Shown here one piece after another: positions 11,207 through 24,055 of a stretch of 64,000 nt of DNA. Source of the stretch: Vitis vinifera (taxonomy: Eukaryota > Streptophyta > Magnoliopsida > Vitales > Vitaceae). Within the stretch, counting starts at the first letter, position 1. Each line of letters opens with the position of its first letter. The translations under genes and the position numbers were made by a program. The notes beneath the pieces were generated by a model. It made no database searches, had not been told where the DNA came from, and saw nothing but the letters and a program-made list of their open reading frames with translations. The DNA is taken from assembly GCF_030704535.1 (NCBI RefSeq), contig NC_081815.1, forward strand, positions 16,605,001 through 16,669,000, given 5' to 3'.

Positions 11207-13433
11207 TGTTGAAGTTGGTTGTGGGTGACCAAGTGGGTTGACTCAACCTGATCTAACAAAATAAGAAATGGGGGAGAATAGTTTCTAGGAGTAAAAACTA
11301 CCGATAAATTGCCACTATATAATAATAATAATAAAAAATCTCTCTGTCTCACTCATTCTTTCTCTTTCTCTCTCTAAGAAAAGCATGAAAGAACACGCTT
11401 CTGTAAGAAAGTCCTTTTTCTTGAATTTCTTTCTTTTTTTTCTACGTGAAAGAAGATTAAGGCATTTCTGTTATGGAAATAGAGTGGTTCTCATTTTTTC
11501 CTTTGTAGTTCCATTAACAACTTGGGGTAGAGACTTCATCAATGAAACAACCAATCTAGATTTTGGGCATTTTAGAAGGTAATTTGAAGCCTTATTTCTA
11601 TCATTAATATCAAAGCCCTGTTTAGGCTGTTTTTTTACCCTTTTTTTTTTGTTTGTTTTCTCTGTTTAAGAAGAAAAATAGAATATTTGGAAAAATAAAA
11701 AAATAAAAAATATTTTCTAACTGGTTAAAAAAAAAAACAAAGTTCATAGAAAAATAGATGAATAAATAAAACAAAAAATGATAAATATGTGGATAAATAA
11801 GTTTCTGAATGTATTTCCAAAAAAAAGGGATCCTTAAAATGAATAAATAAAGAAACAAAAAAAAGGATAAATATGGATGTGTTTCTAGGAAAAACAATAA
11901 ACAAAAAAAAGAAATAAATATGGATGACAAAGTTCCTAAAAAAAATAGAGTTAAAAAAAATAAAAAGAGAAGGACAAAATCCACTTGAAATGAAAAAAAA
12001 ATGGTGGAAAGTCCACCCTACCATGTAAGCTCTCCCTTAGGACATGGATTAAGACTCTTCCTTGTAATAAATAATATATATATAGATGAAAGGATAGTGC
12101 AAAATCAAAACTCAATCTCTCTCATAGATAGGGTCCCTTATTACTACTAGACTACTAGTACTTGATGTGATATAAATACTCTTTATTAGTATTATATCAT
12201 TTAGAGCATACTTAAAAAGAAGGTAAAGCCATAATGTAAGAATGTTGGTTTAAACTTAGTGTCTAATATAAATTATTTAGGTTGTAGTCAAATTATGCAT
12301 GTTGATTTATTCAAAACATAATTAGGCACCAATAGACAAATGTCTAATTTATTAAACAATGACAATAATTGGTTCCTTCCAATTAAATTTTTTTATTTGT
12401 TTAAATATTTAATTAAAGTATGAGTATATGTTATTAAAATTAAATTAATTAAAAAAAATTGTCAGGTTTGAAATAGTACGAACGAAGACAACTAGGAAAG
12501 TACTAAAGGGTAAAGGACCTTGGCCAAATTTGGATATGCTTATCAGCTACAAGAGGAACCCTAGCCATTCTATAGATGAACATGTGTATCATATCGTTAA
12601 TATGATCAAGAGACTAGAAATGGTAAAAAAAATTTAGCCAAACTATAAGAAATGGTTTTTACAAATGTCATTAATAGAACTTGAGGTTAAAATTTTAGAA
12701 CATATATGGGAATTCGTTCAATAAGGGCCTCAGGATTTGACAAATAAGTATTTTGATGACTTAGTAGACCTTTTTAAGGGATATTAGCAAATATGCTTTG
12801 TGAAGAATATCATTAAATGAATAATAATGCTTTCCGTTTCTCCTAACTTACGAAGTGTGAGTTTTTTTTAATCCAATCAAGTATAAAAATGTTAGAGGAT
12901 TATAGTTATTAAAAACAATGTCTAGAGTTGCAGAAGACACTATGTATAATCCAAATATTGTTTCTTTTAGCTTTATGGGAGAAGATCAGTTTTTTTTTTT
13001 TTTTTTTTTATATATGTTACATTCTTCAAGCTTTGTATATAAAATGTAAATATTTGATATGTAAGACATGACATGTATATTTATCTTTTTTATGAATTAG
13101 TATGTCTTTTATTTACATGTCTTCAATTCTTTTATAAATATATATTGTTAACACATTCTAGTTGTACAATATTATTTCATGGAGTAGAAAGTTTTAGGTT
13201 AAAATGAAATATAAGTAATTTCTTAGCTAAAAATTAGAAATACTTGCATAGATTATTTCTAATTTGTAATAATTAAAATTGTATATAGAAGTTGATTGGG
13301 AACATAGTGAACTTTCATTTCTATTGCAATTTAAAGTTATTGCATATTAGAAGATAGTTAGAGCAAGTATGAGTACCTATATCCATAAAAGTATCAATCG
13401 ATAAGATTGTACAATATCTCTATGTAGTTGAAT
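11207..13433 (+). mobile_element. Copia-2 5' LTR and leader (end unresolved)
   Basis: The LTR starts at 11207 with TGTTGAAGTTGGTTGTGG, matching the 3' LTR start at 23846 (TGTTGGAGTTGGGTTTAGG). Similarity continues through AACAAAATAAGAAATGGG, GCCACTATATAAT and GAAAGAACACGCTTCTGTAAG until the 3' copy is truncated. The LTR end and the PBS could not be found, because the 3' copy is cut after about 209 bp. Inside are a TA-rich block (11620-12010), a frame-like stretch at about 12470-12840 with no recognised product, and a poly-T run (12991-13010). Confidence 0.6.
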
Positions 13434-13454
13434 ATGTCAACTGCAACTAGGAAC
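13434..13454 (+). pseudogene. Copia-2 gag, first codons
   Basis: ATG at 13434 followed by six codons (reading MSTATRN) up to the insertion point. The frame resumes at 15354, on the far side of the inserted LTR and its duplicated target GGAAC. The leader and LTR lie upstream as expected. Confidence 0.7.
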
Positions 13455-15348
13455 TGACTCATGCCCAATTGGTGTCTCAGCTGATTTGTGTTCAGCTGGT
13501 GCTCCTTGATTGAGGAAGTGATCAACAAAATTTATACCTATAACACCATACACTAGGGTAGCAAATACAAAGCTACTATAGTATAGTGGCTCTAGGATCG
13601 TTCACTGGGAATGATGAACAAGCAATCAAGGATACCAATTCCAAGTGAATTGGTCTTGTTTCATTTCACGGTTAGCTTAAGAAATAAAACACAAACTTTG
13701 ATTGGTAAAGGTTGAGACTTAAACTAACTAACTTAACAGAAGTTTGGAATAATTTAGGAAGAAAAACATTCCTTGGAGATTTAGGTTCACTGGGGTGGTT
13801 CCTCATGCAAAATACATAGCTCCGGTCAGATGGTTCATTTCCTCGCATTAGAGATTCAACTTAGAGTCAATTCTCTAACCGGTGATGTACAGAGACTCCT
13901 TCAATTAGATTTCACTTTAATTCTCTCACTGATGCAACTTGCAATGGTTCATGCCTCTCACGAGCACTTACCATTCAAGGTGATCTTTAACCTTGGATTC
14001 CCCTTCACAAACTCGCAAGAGATAACTAATGGATGCCTCCTAAGAGTCCAAAAGCTTACCAAGTGTTGGTAATTCCAGAAAATCCTACCTTGAAGTCACA
14101 TACCAGAGGCTCGCAAGGGGTAAACTAGTGCATTTCCACGGTTGGAAATCACTTGCCTTACCAAGTGTTGGCCTAGGTGACTCCAAGATGTTTTAAGTTA
14201 ACTAAAAACATTGAAATCACTAAAGGATTTCACTTCCTCTTCATTACTAGCTAAAACCACAGAGTTTTGCATTCTTGCACTTGGAACCTTCCCCGGCAAC
14301 CTTAGCTCCAAGGAATTGGAGGTTTAGTTACTCATTCTCTGGGGAAAACTCCTCAGAGAATTCATAACTTAGAAATAAAATGAAAATACAAAGTGAGAAG
14401 GTAAGGCAGTAGAAAGAAAAGACTTTACTTGCTTACCAAATGGTTACCGAAGGAACTCCTCCTCGAGAACATGCTCCCGAGAGGTATTTATATCAAAGCA
14501 ATATAAAACTAATTATTACATAGATATTTGGTCTTTTTACTAACTTAAAAACTAAGGAATCATGTAATTGGTGGTTTACAAGGAGTATTTTGGGATTTAG
14601 ACAACAAAAATCTAATGGAAAATATCTCCCAATGTCGGTAGCAAGCTTCGGGATGCTTCAGGAGCCATTTCGCAGGTGAAAAATGAGGCCTGCGAAATTT
14701 CGCAGACACCCAAGAGGGCTGCGAAATTATCTTGCAAGACCGAGCTATCTTCACTAGGCTGCAAAGTTGGCTTCCATCTTGAAGTTTCCAGCTCCCTTCT
14801 TGCGGCATGGTTCGTGCATCGTTAGAAGGAGAAACACCTTACTATACAAAAGTGCTGCGAAATTCTCGCAACACATGGCTGATTCCGCAACACTTTAGAG
14901 TGTCTGGCTTGTAATGGCTGCAACTTCTTCGTTTCAACTCCGAATTGCACACCGTTTGAAGCATTGGATTTTTGACTTCCTGAGCTTTGAAATGGTATAT
15001 AGCTTGCATCATTTGGACTTCAGAAAGTGCTCCAAAAGTGGCTGCTACGACTGTTATCAAGAATATGCTCCATGACAGATTCTCTTTGCTTTTTCTCCTT
15101 GCAATCTGGATTCACTCTTGGCAATTGAATTCTAAGCTTTGCCCAAGATTCCTCATAGCTCTCCTCATTCTTGACTTGCTTTGGTGATCAAAATACTAAC
15201 AAAAACACCAAAACTTACACAAAGTGATCAAAATTGCTTTAAAGGATCCTTAACATGTCAATTGAGTTAAAAGGCCTAAACTACTACTCAAAAGTGTTAA
15301 AAAGGATTAATTAAAGGCTATCAAATAGCACTTTTTGAGTAGTAATCA
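13455..15348 (-). mobile_element. Solo Gypsy-type LTR with GGAAC target duplication
   Basis: A complete 1,894-bp LTR of the family also at 1-1661 and 18096-20048, in reverse orientation. On the minus strand it begins TGATTACTACTCAAAAAG at 15348 and ends with GGGCATGAGTCA at 13455. It is flanked by a perfect 5-bp duplication, GGAAC (13450-13454 and 15349-15353). No internal region remains, so this is a solo LTR formed by LTR-LTR recombination. It interrupts the gag of Copia-2 seven codons after the ATG. Repeated TGCGAAAT / TTTCGCAG motifs lie at about 14670-14890. Confidence 0.93.
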
Positions 15349-15353
15349 GGAAC

Positions 15354-18095
15354 ATCATAGTAGAATTAAACAAGGCTGAGAAATTGAATGGTGATAATTA
15401 TGAGATTTGGTATCGCAAAGTTCAATATGTCCTTGAAGAGCAAGAGGTTCTTGACAAATTGAATCATGTTATGGAAGAACCTAAACAAGAGAACTCTACT
15501 CAACATATAAGGGATCAAGAGGTTTATGTGGCATGGACGAAAAAAATTCTTTAGCTTGCATTTTGTTATTGAGTTGTATGTAGGATGATCTCTTAATAGA
15601 TTATGATGTAGACAAAACTATTCATGAGATGTGGAAAGCTCTATAGGAGAAGTATGGTGGAATTTCAGCTACAAAGTTTAGAGAACTTGTAATGAAATTT
15701 GGAAAAGATGCGACCAAACCATACAATGAAACAACATCTCAGGGAGATGAAAAGAATGATAAGAGAGCTTAAGACATCTAGGCATGTCCTCACTGATGAG
15801 CAACAAGTTGAAGTGGCCATAAGATCTTTTACCAAAGAGTTGAGAACATATGGTGGTAAACATGACACATAATGAGAGTGTCAAGAATTTTAATGATATA
15901 GTTAGCCATCTTGAATTGGAATTTGAGTGACTTGTGGTTTAAGCCTAGTGAACAAGCTTATGTAGCTAAATCTAGTTCTCGCAAAACTTTCGGATTTAAG
16001 CATAATAAAAAATTCTTTAAGAAGAATAAGAAATCTAATGATGCTTCAAATAAAGGGAAGTTTGGGGCATGCAAGAAGTTCAAGCATGCTAAAAGTGAAA
16101 AGTGCAAGTTGAAATACTATAACTATGGCAATAAGGCTCACTTCGTTCATGAGTGCACTATGCCGAAACAGGTATGGTCATGCTCAAATAACTCATGTGT
16201 TTATGTTTCTAGTTATGTAATGTTAACTAAATATTTCATTTATAGCCTGTAAACTTAGCGATCACCAACCATATAGCTAGAGATCAAAGAGCATATGTAG
16301 AGGTTCAACGAATTAGTTCTGGTACAATATGCATCTATGTAGGAAACAACTCCAAAGTTGAGGTCAATGGTATTGGAATGTGCAAATTGGAATTGTGTAA
16401 AGGACATAACCCATTCTTGCATGATGCTCTTTATGCTCTGGATATTCGACAAAACTTGGTTGTTGTGTCAATCCTTCTTGGTTTAGGTTTTAGTTTGAAT
16501 TTCATCATTTGGTGATGGAGTTGTATTTGGGAACAACATACTTTGGTTTTGGATTTAGTTTGGATGATTTTATGGTCTTGACATTGATAACTATGTGTTG
16601 TCTAATACTAATGATAATTATTATTCGTTGATGACTTCTTTTAGAAATACATGTGATAATGTGATCATATGGCATGCTAGACTTGGGCATATTGGATAAG
16701 AAAGAATGAATAGACTAGTTAGAGAAAATATTCTAGGTTAATTCACTAAAATTGATATGCCAACTTGTGAATATTGTTTAACTAGTAAACAACAAGAAAA
16801 CCATTCAAAAAGGGAACTATAACTAAAACACCATTACAATTGATCCATTCTGATAGTTGTGGTCCTATGAGTTTAAAGCAAGGCATAGTGCCTTGTATTT
16901 CATCACATTTATAAATGTCTTTACTCATTATGATTATGTTTATCTGATTTCTCATAAGTCTAAAGCATTAGATTATTTTAGACTCTATATTAATTTAGTT
17001 GAGAATTAGTTGGACAAAAGGATTAAAATATTAAGAAAAAACTAGGGTAAAGAATATCTATTACAACAATATAAAAATTTATATGATGAAAGGGGTATTA
17101 GTAGACAATTGACTATTTCAAGGACTCCACAACAAAACGATATTGTTGAGATGAGAAATAGAATGTTGTTAGAGATTATTAGGTCAATGATGGCTCAAGC
17201 AAATTTCCTCATTCCATATTGGGAAGATGCATTGCTAACTGCTACTTATGTACTTAATCGAGTACCCTAAAAGTCTATTAGATTTACTTTGTATGAGTTA
17301 TGGAATAATCAAAAGTCTGATCATACCAATTTGCAACCATGGGGGTTAGCGACTTATGTTCATAATCTTTCTCATAAATATGGAAAATTGGGTCCTAAAG
17401 GAAGGACATGTATCTTTATAAGATATGGTGAACACTCTAAAGGGTATGTGTTCATAGGTGAGCATGAAGATAGAACAATAATTGAATTAGAATCATGAGA
17501 TGTCACGTTCTTAGAGGATGATTTCCCATCAGTGGGTGCAATTGATAGGGATTTACATCTTTATGATGGTGTAATTGATAGGGATTTTCATCTTTATGAA
17601 ATGATAGATCATGACATATGATCTACACTCAAACAACAATTGATGCTTGAACCTAGTAGGAGTGAACTAAAACATATAGCAAGTACAGTAACTCAATATT
17701 CCTTTATGATGATTTGAGATTAAAGGAAAAGTTCAAATTATAACTCAATATGATGATGTTGAACCTAAGTCGATTTAAGAGGCTCTTATTTTTCCAACCA
17801 AGGATAAATGGAAAATGGAAGAGGAATTGGAGTCAATGCATAAGAATCAAGTCTAGGACTTGGTTGATCTGCCTTTGGATGAAAAGGCTATTAGGAATAA
17901 ATGGGTTCTTAAAATAAAATGAAATGCAAATGGATCCATTGAAAATTATAAAGCTCGACTATAGGCTAAAGGTTACAACCAACAATAAGGTATAGACTAT
18001 GAGGAAATTTTCTCTCGAGTAGTTAGGTTTGCTTCAATTCACCTCATTCTAGCTATAGTAACTCATGTGGATTTACAACTACACCAAATTAATAT
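15354..18095 (+). pseudogene. Copia-2 gag-protease-integrase-RT relic
   Basis: Plus-strand Copia polyprotein with many stops and frameshifts. In order: gag (15354-15940); a zinc knuckle at 16102-16155 in which the first two Cys of C-x2-C are Tyr (YYNYGNKAHFVHEC); a protease region (about 16250-16500, ITNHIARD without the DSG triad); pre-integrase with HARLGH (about 16675) and CEYC (about 16770); integrase core to about 17280 with PQQND and SMMAQAN motifs; a linker with LATYVHN and GPKGRTCIFIRY (17289-17498); and the first part of reverse transcriptase (from about 17810). The second catalytic Asp of integrase appears lost. It continues after the LTR inserted at 18096. Confidence 0.9.
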
Positions 18096-20122
18096 TGATT
18101 ACTACTCAAAAAGTGCTATTTCATAGCTTGTAATTAACTCTTTTAAACACTTTTGAGTAGTAGTTATTGCCTTTTAACCCAATTAACATGTTAAGGGCCC
18201 TTGCAATCGTTTCTAATCAAATTGTGTTAAGTTTTGGTGTTTTTGATAGTTTTTTGCTCACCAAAGCAATTTAAGAATGAGGGAGAGCTGTATATAGTTC
18301 ATAGCAAAGCTTTTGGAAGCTCAAATTCATGAAGAAACCAAGCTTTGGAGCTCCATAGCCCTTTGCCAAAGTCGTTCAAAGTATGCAAGGAGAGAAGCAA
18401 GGAGAGAGGAAAAACAGAGTGAAGAAAATAGAGGATAGCAGCTGCAGTCTTCTTTTATACTTTTGGAGCACTTCCCGAAGTCCATTTTCTACATGCTATA
18501 TACCATTTCAAAGCTCAGGAAGTCAAGAATCCAACGCTTCAAACCGTGTATGATTTGGAGCTGAAATGAGGAAGTTACAGCCTTTGGAAGATGACTGCTC
18601 CAAGCTGAAGGAAGGATTCAGCAAAGTGTTGCGAAATCAGCCTTTTGTTGCGAGAATTTCGCAGCCTTTTTGTACAGTGTTGAGGATTCCCTCCTGAAGT
18701 TACCCGATATATGCGACACGCTGGAAGCTGAGCACCTCAAGATGAAAGCCAACTTCGCAGCCCTGTGAGAATAGCTTGTTGTTGCGAAGTGATTTCGCAG
18801 CCCTCTTAGGTGTCTGCAAAATCTCGCAGACACCATTTTCACCTGCGAAATGGTCCTTAATGCTTCCCGATATTTGCCACCGACTCTTTTGGATATTTTT
18901 CTTCAGATATTTTGGTATAAATTTCCATTTTCTCCTTGTATTCAGCCACTCATGTAATTCCTTAGTTAGGAAGTATCCAAGGAAGGGTAAATTACCTTCC
19001 TATATAAACTCTCTTGTAAACACTCTTAGGAGACGCTCGGAGATATATGTAATATAGATTTATAAATATATAGAATATACAGAGTCTTGCTCTGTTGTTT
19101 TTCTTCTCTTTCATTTTCATTTTCTTGCTAGCCAACCAAACTCTGAGGATTTTTCCTCAGAGGATGAGAGGTTAAGCTTTTTGTCTCTTGGAGTAAGGAA
19201 AGCCGGGTAAGTTTCCACATGCATAATTTGGCAGTTTTGTTGTTTTAGTTTTTAATGAAGAGAAAGTGTGACCTATTAATGGTTTTTATCTTTTTAGTTA
19301 ACTTAAAATGCCTTTAATTCACCTGGGCCAACACTTGGTAAGGCAAGTGATCTCCAACCATAGAGATGCACTAGTTTACCCCTTGCGAGCCTCTGGGAGG
19401 TGACTTGTAGGTAGGATTTTCTGGAATTGCCAACACTTAGTAAGCTTTTGGACTCCAAGGAGACATCCATTAGTTATCTCTTGCGAGCTTTTGAAGGGAA
19501 GTTCAAGGTTAAAGATCACCTTGAATGGCAAGTGCTAGGTGAGAGGCATGAACCATTGCAAGGTGCATCAGTGAGAGGGATTTAGTGTTTAAACCCATTA
19601 ATGGGAAGCATCTGTACAGCACCGGTTAGAGAATTGACTATATGTTAATTCTCTAATGTGAGGAAAAGAAACAAGTGACCGAAACTCTCCTTTTTGTATG
19701 AGGAACCTGAGCCTAGTGATCTAAACTCCAAGAAAAATTTTTCTTTGTAAGTAAAATCAGTTACTATTTGTGGTTAGTTTAAAACCAAACCTTTTCCAAC
19801 TAATCTTTATGTTTTCTTTTAAAGCTAACCATTGAAATGAAAAGGCACCAATTCAGCTTTGAATTAATATCATTTGTGAAGTGAAAACCCATCCCAGTGA
19901 ACGATCCTAGAGCCACTATGCTATAATAGCTTTGTCTTTGCTACCCTAGTGTATGGTGTAATAGGTTATAAATTTTGTTGATTAATCCCTCAATCAAGGA
20001 GCACCAGCTGGACACGAATCAGCTAAGATACCAATTGGGCATGAATCAAATGGCGTCGTTGCCGGGGATCGAACTTCGAATCAAATGGTGCCATTGCCAC
20101 TGCCACTACTAGGGACGAATCA
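18096..20122 (+). mobile_element. Gypsy-type LTR plus PBS remnant, AATAT target duplication
   Basis: A full LTR (18096-20048, TGATTACTACTC to GGGCATGAATCA, 1,953 bp) followed by a short tail to 20122. The tail keeps the primer-binding site and ends in GGGACGAATCA, resembling the LTR terminus. The whole unit is bracketed by perfect AATAT (18091-18095 and 20123-20127), so it inserted in the reverse transcriptase of Copia-2. A normal solo LTR would lack the PBS; the tail suggests recombination between PBS-proximal sequence and the end of the 3' LTR. Confidence 0.9.
20051..20074 (+). other. tRNA-Asp primer-binding site
   Basis: TGGCGTCGTTGCCGGGGATC continuing GAAC. This complements the 3' end of plant tRNA-Asp (CCCCGGCAACGGCGCCA) with one mismatch and begins two bases after the LTR end. 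A second, weaker copy (TGGTGCCATTGCC) follows at 20086-20098, also preceded by GAATCAAA. Confidence 0.88.
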
Positions 20123-20127
20123 AATAT

Positions 20128-20928
20128 TAAGACAACTTTACTTAATGAAGAGTTGAATGAATAAATCTATATGGAACAACCAATAGGTTTCATTATCCAA
20201 GGCTAAGAACACAAAGTGTGCAAGTTAAATCAATCGATTTATGACCTTAAACAATCATCCATGCATTGGTACTTGAGATTTCATTGTACAATAACTTTGT
20301 ATGATTTCACAATGATTGATGAAGACCATTGTGTTTATATTAAGTAACATAAAGATAAATATGTGTTATTATCTTTATATGTGGATGATATACTTATAAT
20401 TGGAAATGATTTGAAGTTTGTTCAAACCATTAAAAGATGGTTGTTATCTACTTTAAGATGGAAAATATGGGAGAAGCATCTTATATTTTTGGACTAAAGA
20501 TCCATAGAGATCATTCTAACAAAATAATGGCTCTTTCACTAGAACACTATATTAAGAAAATCCTTGAATGATTTAATATGCAGGATTGCAATCCCATTGA
20601 CATTCCATTTGCAAGAGGTGAAAAACTAAGCAAATAAATGGGTTCAAAAACTCTAGAAGAAAAAAGGAAAATGAGTAATGTTCTTTACTCTAGTGTTGTT
20701 AGGAGTCAAATGTACGATACGATGTGAACAAGACCAGACACCTGCTATGCTATCAAGATGGTTAGCCGCTACCAAGTAAATCCTAGAATGATGTATTGGA
20801 AAAAGAGAATTCTTAAGTATCTAAAAAAAAAGCACTATGGACAATTTCCTTTGTTATCAAAGCAAAGAATTGTGCTTGGTAGGTTATTCTGATGTCGATT
20901 GGCATGTGATCTAGATGGATGTTGAAAA
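20128..20928 (+). pseudogene. Copia-2 RT and start of RNase H, middle segment
   Basis: Continues reverse transcriptase after the inserted Gypsy-type LTR: MEQPIGF-like motif near 20172, then the catalytic YVDD at 20378-20389, intact. The end of RT and the start of RNase H (SDVDW near 20890) follow, with frameshifts. The frame breaks at about 20928, where an LTR is inserted, and resumes near 22316. Confidence 0.88.
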
Positions 20929-22315
20929 ATGATAAAGCACTTGATACCACTTGAAAAACTATTGAAAGTCTAATAGGGAACACCTAAAGGGGGGTAAATG
21001 GGTGATTTAAAATTTTAAACAAAGATTTATATGTTATATTCAATTTTACTTATCCTAAGATATTACAAAGATATTTAGGATATCCAAAAAGGAGTTCACC
21101 CCAAATCTTTATTGATAAAAACTTCATTTTTATGTTTAATTGATACCCTGTGATTAGTTAGGGATAAGGTAATAATAATGGATAAGGTAATATTATTATT
21201 AATATATGAAATATATATTAAGATATGTTAGGGATAATAATAACCACTAGAATAACCAACCTAACAAACTTAATAACAATCCAAACAAATCAATCAAAAG
21301 ATATTGTGAGAGTAGTTAGAGACAACAATAATTGGTTATAACTATAACCACCACAACCACCAAGATAACCAATCCAACAACCTCCATAACAAACTAACCA
21401 ATTAATCATAAGGTTATAAATATCATCAATCAAAATATAAGAAGTAATAAAAAGATATGAAATTAGGTACAAGATTTTTACATGGAAAACCCTCACAAAT
21501 CGTAGAGATAAAAATCATGAGGTCTAAGACCTAACAATCTAAATCCACTATTCAAAATCAAGTTACATGGATTTACATGACTGCTTTACTCTAAAGACTT
21601 ACTCTCCAGCACCTACAACTTAATCCAAGTCCACGACGTAGTAACTCCTTATTACTCCCTAGTAGATCCTTCAACCACTCTAAATGGATTAAGGTTTTTA
21701 ACCCACAATTCAAATATTCAAATCCTTGAATGAGAGATCAGGAATGATGTGGCAATTTAGGCTTTCTTTGAAAGAGTCCCTCTCTTTAAGAATGAGAGGT
21801 CTCTAACCTCTAAGATCTCTACAATCTTCAATCACTAACCCTCTAGGGGTTAGTAGGGAGGTATTTATAGGCAAAAACCCAAAGAGTTTTGGTATCTTAA
21901 GTTTCCAAAATAAAGTTTGAGTGAAACTCATCCAAAATGTGTTCTTAATCTCAACAGAACTATCATGACCACTTGAGCGGACTTAGACCGCTTGAGAGCT
22001 CCTTATTGCTTGAGCGGGCTAACTGGTTGAGCGGGATTAATCGTTTGAGCAGCCCCTACTTCTTTCGAAAAATCATTTAAAATCATTTAAAAACATTTTA
22101 AGTGCAAAAAGGATATCAAACCTTTTATACCTTAAAGAAGCCTTTCATGCCATAAGCCAAATCTTTTTAGACATACCTGTGACTTCCTGGTTGGACAAAT
22201 ATCAACTCTTGATGTTCAATGGAGAGCAACTTACTATCTAAAAATACTTTTATGACCAAACATAAAAAGGAACAAAATTGCCAACATATAAACAAGACTT
22301 AATATCTTAACAAGC
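20929..22315 (-). mobile_element. SIRE-like Copia LTR inserted in Copia-2 RNase H
   Basis: Foreign block splitting the RNase H of Copia-2. It carries on the plus strand a PBS-like ACTTGATACCA (20943-20955), the block AACACCTAAAGGGGGG (about 20980), a TTACATGGAAAACCCTC block (about 21478) and the terminus GGAACAAAATTGCCAACA at 22269-22286. All these are shared with the LTR at 4313-5180, so it is the same type in minus orientation. AAAT lies on both sides of the insertion, but exact ends and target duplication are not certain because 25-30 nt of extra sequence flank the LTR. Confidence 0.7.
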
Positions 22316-22745
22316 ACAAATCAACATCTGGATATACATTCTTGCTTAATAATGGTGTCATCTCATAGAGAAGTAAGAAACAAACTTGTACAACTTTGTT
22401 AACCATGGAAGCTGAATTTATTGCTTGCTTAGCTACAATATAGGAAGCTGTATGGTTAAAAAGATTTTTACGAAGTTTAGGAATACTTAAGGATGTTTTT
22501 GGGCTAACAATTTATAGTGATAGTCAGGCTGTCAAGCTGCAATAGATTTTGTAAAGGATTTGAAATATCATGGAAGAACTAAGCATATAGATATCAAGAA
22601 TGACTTTATAAGAAATATTATTGCACGAAAGGAGGTGATCCTGAAATATTTACCTACACGTGTGATGGTTATTGATCCATTCACAAAACCCTTTCCAAGA
22701 GACATTTTTATGTATATGTATAGTCATTAGGATTGCATAGGTTAT
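22316..22745 (+). pseudogene. Copia-2 RNase H, end of pol
   Basis: Resumes with a STSGY motif, then TMEAEF at 22402-22419 (RNase H catalytic region), the YSDSQA motif near 22517 and a DPFTKPFP motif near 22672, as at the end of plant Copia pol. Frames are broken by stops. About 1.1 kb without recognised coding follows before the 3' LTR. Confidence 0.85.
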
Positions 22746-23845
22746 AATTTTATGTTGATTATGTGTCATGAATCATTATTGATTGGACATAAGATACTTT
22801 CTACATGATCAAATGAGATGAGTATTAGTTATTCATATAACTGAATATGTAATTGATACTTACACAAATATACTCTTAAATGTATGTCATTAGGTAGAGG
22901 TTGGACCTCTCACACGAACAATTGCCCCAATTAATGTGTTTATGAGTTAGGATGAGACACGGTATACTAATGATGATAAATGAATAAAATGTATATAAAG
23001 ACAATATGTGTTGCTTTGATTAAGTATCAAGATAAGGTTTATAAAGTGATATCTTGATCGAATGAAATCGCCCACAATTACATTTACCTGTTTAAATTGA
23101 ATTTAAGTTCTAGTATAAAAGGTTTGGAGCTATTAGTTAAGGTTTGTATGGTGGCAGTTTGACATACACTCTCCAATTGAAAAGAAACCACCATAGCATA
23201 TATTTCATACTACATGTGTTTGAATATGACTAACAAGAAAAGTCAGTAATTAATCCCTACATCTTCACTATATGAGATCCTGAAGGCTTGTTATAATTAT
23301 AATAGCTCATTATTGTACTCTTTGTATTTTGGCTATGTTTTGAAGTGACAAATTGATGTTGTTACTTTGATATGTTTTCGACGGAAATAAAATAATTTAT
23401 CCTTATGAGAAATATTGGGCTAGCGATTAATTTGAATCTAAAAGGCATGAGCTTAAAAGAATTTCTTTTTCTTTTTTTAAGTTGCATTGACAAAGATGTG
23501 TTTACGATTGACCTATTATATTGCTTTTGTAGCTAATATAATTGTGAATACATGCACTTATAATATTGTATAGTACACAACTTTGAGGGATTAAGTGTAT
23601 ACATTAAAATGTGGCTAAATAAATCTAAGGTATAATGAAACATGATTATAATTGTTTACAAATAAATTTTGGGGTTGAGCTATTATGTATCCTTAATAGG
23701 TACATAACTTTTCCTCCCAAATTGTAGGTGTGCTTGCATGGTTGCACAATCCATTTGCTTATATGAATGACCTTCAAAAGTTGAATATAATGAACTTGGA
23801 TGTTATTGATTGGAATATTTCAAACCACCTTATGCAAATGGGAGA
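22746..23845 (+). other. Copia-2 3' non-coding region and polypurine tract
   Basis: No gene. It ends with the polypurine tract AAATGGGAGA (23836-23845), directly before the 3' LTR start TGTTGGAG. Confidence 0.6.
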
Positions 23846-24054
23846 TGTTGGAGTTGGGTTTAGGTGCCAAATGGGCTAACCCAACCCAAGCAACAAAATA
23901 AGAAATGGGAGGAATGGTTTTTAGGAGTTAAAACTACCCAAAAATTGCCACTATATAATCATAATATATATATATATATATATATATCTCTGAAAGAACA
24001 TGCTTTTACAAGAAAGTCCTTTCTCTTAAATTATTATTATTATTATTATTATTA
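23846..24054 (+). mobile_element. Copia-2 3' LTR, truncated
   Basis: Matches the first part of the 5' LTR at 11207 but stops after about 209 bp in an ATT microsatellite (24029-24054), directly joined to MIR169 module B sequence. Contains an (AT)n run at 23963-23988 where the 5' LTR has AAT repeats. The missing remainder points to a deletion at this junction. Confidence 0.85.
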
Positions 24055-24055
24055 A

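Noticed and set aside
11622..12024. Phe-rich minus-strand frames of about 100-120 codons
   Set aside because: They come from A-rich low-complexity DNA (AAAAAATAAA); hydrophobic composition is a by-product, not a membrane protein.
12470..12845. Frame-like stretch in the Copia-2 leader region
   Set aside because: Several stops in the best frame and no recognised motif; not enough to call a gene or a specific transposon domain.
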